From NCBI GenBank assembly GCA_964550535.1, contig CAZJZQ010000001.1, forward strand, positions 12,586 through 76,585: a DNA stretch of 64,000 bases, in the 5' to 3' direction. The translations under genes and the position numbers were made by a program. Source of the stretch: UBA7672 sp964550535. Its GTDB lineage: Bacteria; Pseudomonadota; Alphaproteobacteria; Caulobacterales; Hyphomonadaceae. Below the pieces are notes generated by a model. The model searched no databases. It saw nothing but the letters and a program-made list of their open reading frames with translations, and was not told the DNA's origin. This document shows, piece after piece, positions 62,697 through 64,000 of this stretch (positions are counted from its first letter, which is position 1; each line of letters starts with the position of its first letter).

Positions 62697-63736
62697 AGGC
62701 GGTGTTGCACATCGACAACGCGGTGGGGGAAAGCCGGCGGTGTCTGGTGGATGAGAATGGCGCCGCTTTCCGGCTGAGCATCGAGCGGTGGAGCCAACGC
62801 GGCCGTATCGCGCGTGTCGATCAGATCTGGTGGGGCCGCGCGGCGGCGCGCACGCCCAGTGGCGCGGGATGGTTCGTAGATCTGGGGCTTGACCAGCCGG
62901 GCGTCATCGACACCACGAAAGCTTCTGTCACAGAAGGCGCGATGATATCCGTCCGCATCAAAGCTGAAGCGTGGGCCGGCAAAAGCGCGCTGCTCAGCCT
63001 GCATGCGCTGCCCGCCTCAGTCATACGCCCCGACCGGCCGGGCCTGCACCTGGAAGCGCTAGCCGATCCGCTTGTGGCCGGGTGCGAGATCACGCAGACC
63101 GCTGATGGCCCTTCGTCACGCGCGCTGATCGAGTCCGTTATCGAGGATGCAACGGCATCGCTTGCGCCCTTGCCGGGCGGCGGCGACATCGCCATCGAGA
63201 CCACGCGCGGGCTGACCGCCATCGACGTGGATACCGGCGGCCGCACGGGTCCGAAGCTGGCGCTGGATGCGAACCTCGTTGCCGCCCGCGAAATCGCGCG
63301 CCAGATAGCGCTGCGCTCCATCGGCGGACTGGTTATCACGGATTTCGTCTCGATGCAGGGCTCGCAGGATCGCCGGGCGGTCGCCGAAGCCCTGCGCGCA
63401 AACCTCGCAGCCACGCTGGGCCGGTCCAGCGAAGTGCTTGATCTCTCACCCTTGGGGCTGTGCGAAATGGCCATCGCCCGCCGCACTGCACCGTTGGCCG
63501 AAACGCTGGGCGAGGGGGCTGAACGAGAAGCGCTGGACACCTTGCGCCAGATCGAAACTGCGGGACGCGTCGCTACCGGCGCCCGTATCCGGGCGCGCGT
63601 CTCGCCCGATGCGCTGGCCTGGCTGGACCGCGACCCCATCGGCTGGCGCGAGGCGCTGGCCAACCGCATCGGCGCCCGCTGGACGCTGGAACCCGGCCAA
63701 CCCGGCCAGCCGCTACAGGTATGGAGCGAAACGTGA
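62693..63736 (+). CDS. short ribonuclease E/G family protein
   Basis: This 347-residue protein has the catalytic core of RNase E/G: ETTRGLTAIDVDTGG and LVITDFVSMQ hold the two Asp residues D178 and D217 that bind magnesium. It is much shorter than RNase G (about 490) or RNase E, and I see no CPxC zinc-link motif. The N-terminal half retains a diverged S1-like region. It overlaps maf by 4 bp. It may be a specialised small member. Confidence 0.87.
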   Translation: MKAVLHIDNAVGESRRCLVDENGAAFRLSIERWSQRGRIARVDQIWWGRAAARTPSGAGWFVDLGLDQPGVIDTTKASVTEGAMISVRIKAEAWAGKSALLSLHALPASVIRPDRPGLHLEALADPLVAGCEITQTADGPSSRALIESVIEDATASLAPLPGGGDIAIETTRGLTAIDVDTGGRTGPKLALDANLVAAREIARQIALRSIGGLVITDFVSMQGSQDRRAVAEALRANLAATLGRSSEVLDLSPLGLCEMAIARRTAPLAETLGEGAEREALDTLRQIETAGRVATGARIRARVSPDALAWLDRDPIGWREALANRIGARWTLEPGQPGQPLQVWSET

Positions 63737-63930
63737 GCCCCTGTCCGATCTGTTCCAAAACCGCTGTGGAACGCTTCCGCCCGTTCTGCTCGAAACGCTG
63801 CGCCGATGTGGATCTGTCCCGTTGGCTCAAGGGCTCCTACGCCATCCCCGGCGAAAACGCGGCGGATGAAGACGGCGCCAGCCGCCCACGCCTGCCCTTG
63901 GCCGGCCAACCAGACGATCAGGACGGCTGA
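63733..63930 (+). CDS. yacG: DNA gyrase inhibitor YacG (zinc-binding)
   Basis: This 65-residue protein has four zinc Cys, C4-x2-C7 and C19-x3-C23, in MSPCPICSK and FRPFCSKRCADVDL, then SRWLKGSYAIPG. YacG binds gyrase in E. coli. GTG 63733 overlaps the RNase stop as GTGA; ATG 63721 is an alternative start. The last 70 bases of the window hold no clear gene. Confidence 0.92.
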   Translation: MSPCPICSKTAVERFRPFCSKRCADVDLSRWLKGSYAIPGENAADEDGASRPRLPLAGQPDDQDG

Positions 63931-64000
63931 CCCCCGCCCCCTCAGCTCCCAAAAAGGCTGTAAAAGGGGGCATGGACAGGCCATCCGGCTTTCCCTATAC

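Overview
The window reads as GC-rich chromosomal DNA of an alphaproteobacterium, most likely Caulobacterales in the broad sense (a Hyphomonadaceae-like lineage). The signs are a divK-pleD operon with a 4-bp overlap, a CC0125/CC1285-type lipoprotein, the alphaproteobacterial families DUF2093, DUF4170, DUF2948 and UPF0262, and the chain murA - DUF2948 - hisD - UPF0262 - infA - maf - RNase E/G - yacG. A run of ten Ns at 54597-54606 shows that this is a draft scaffold. Coding density is very high: many genes overlap by 4 bp (ATGA, GTGA, TTGA), and several convergent pairs share or abut their stop codons. I see no prophage, insertion sequence, CRISPR array or recognisable defence island.

Layout. 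1-2.7 kb (minus): end of a GNAT/COG3146 gene, a glycerophosphodiesterase, RidA and DinB. 2.9-6.4 kb (plus): divK-pleD (cell cycle and c-di-GMP), DUF2093, an M23 peptidase and a DUF1801 protein. 6.4-10.4 kb (minus): a lipid A block (LpxL-like acyltransferase, LpxK, WaaA, DUF374 acyltransferase). 10.5-16.4 kb (plus): phosphatase, small membrane protein, pmbA-cysQ-DUF4170, an MsbA-like exporter and a degenerate receiver protein. 16.5-25 kb: small exported proteins, a TauE-type exporter, acyl-CoA dehydrogenase, PepSY protein, RsuA-type pseudouridine synthase, GST, thioesterase and a divergent SRAP protein.

25-37.5 kb: tRNA-Trp, two RNA methyltransferase-type genes, a BON/OmpA protein followed by a membrane coiled-coil protein, MeaB, a Fe-type superoxide dismutase, a phytoene-synthase-like protein, queA-tgt (queuosine) and lipoproteins. 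37.7-44.8 kb: tRNA-Lys followed by an M28-peptidase remnant, an M61 peptidase, an MFS carrier with a large soluble insert, an OmpR/EnvZ-type system and an EF-hand protein. 44.9-51.8 kb: ExoD, SecF without SecD, a dicarboxylate symporter, bioF-bioD divergent from bioA, and a non-coding stretch with two tandem terminators. 51.8-57.7 kb: two acyl-CoA ligases (one broken by the gap), an enoyl-CoA hydratase-like protein and an XdhC-MobA-like pair. 57.8-63.9 kb: tRNA-Thr and the murA-to-yacG housekeeping string.

Most of the window is housekeeping: envelope and lipid A synthesis, RNA modification, biotin, histidine, and cell-cycle signalling. I found no complete new system. The best leads are proteins that keep a family fold but lose the family's key residues (SRAP, a receiver-like protein, an enoyl-CoA hydratase-like protein, Tgt zinc ligands, a phytoene-synthase-like protein), a structured intergenic region at 51451-51813 that may encode one or two small RNAs, and broken gene neighbourhoods (orphan secF, tRNA-Trp without secE-nusG, split lipid A cluster).
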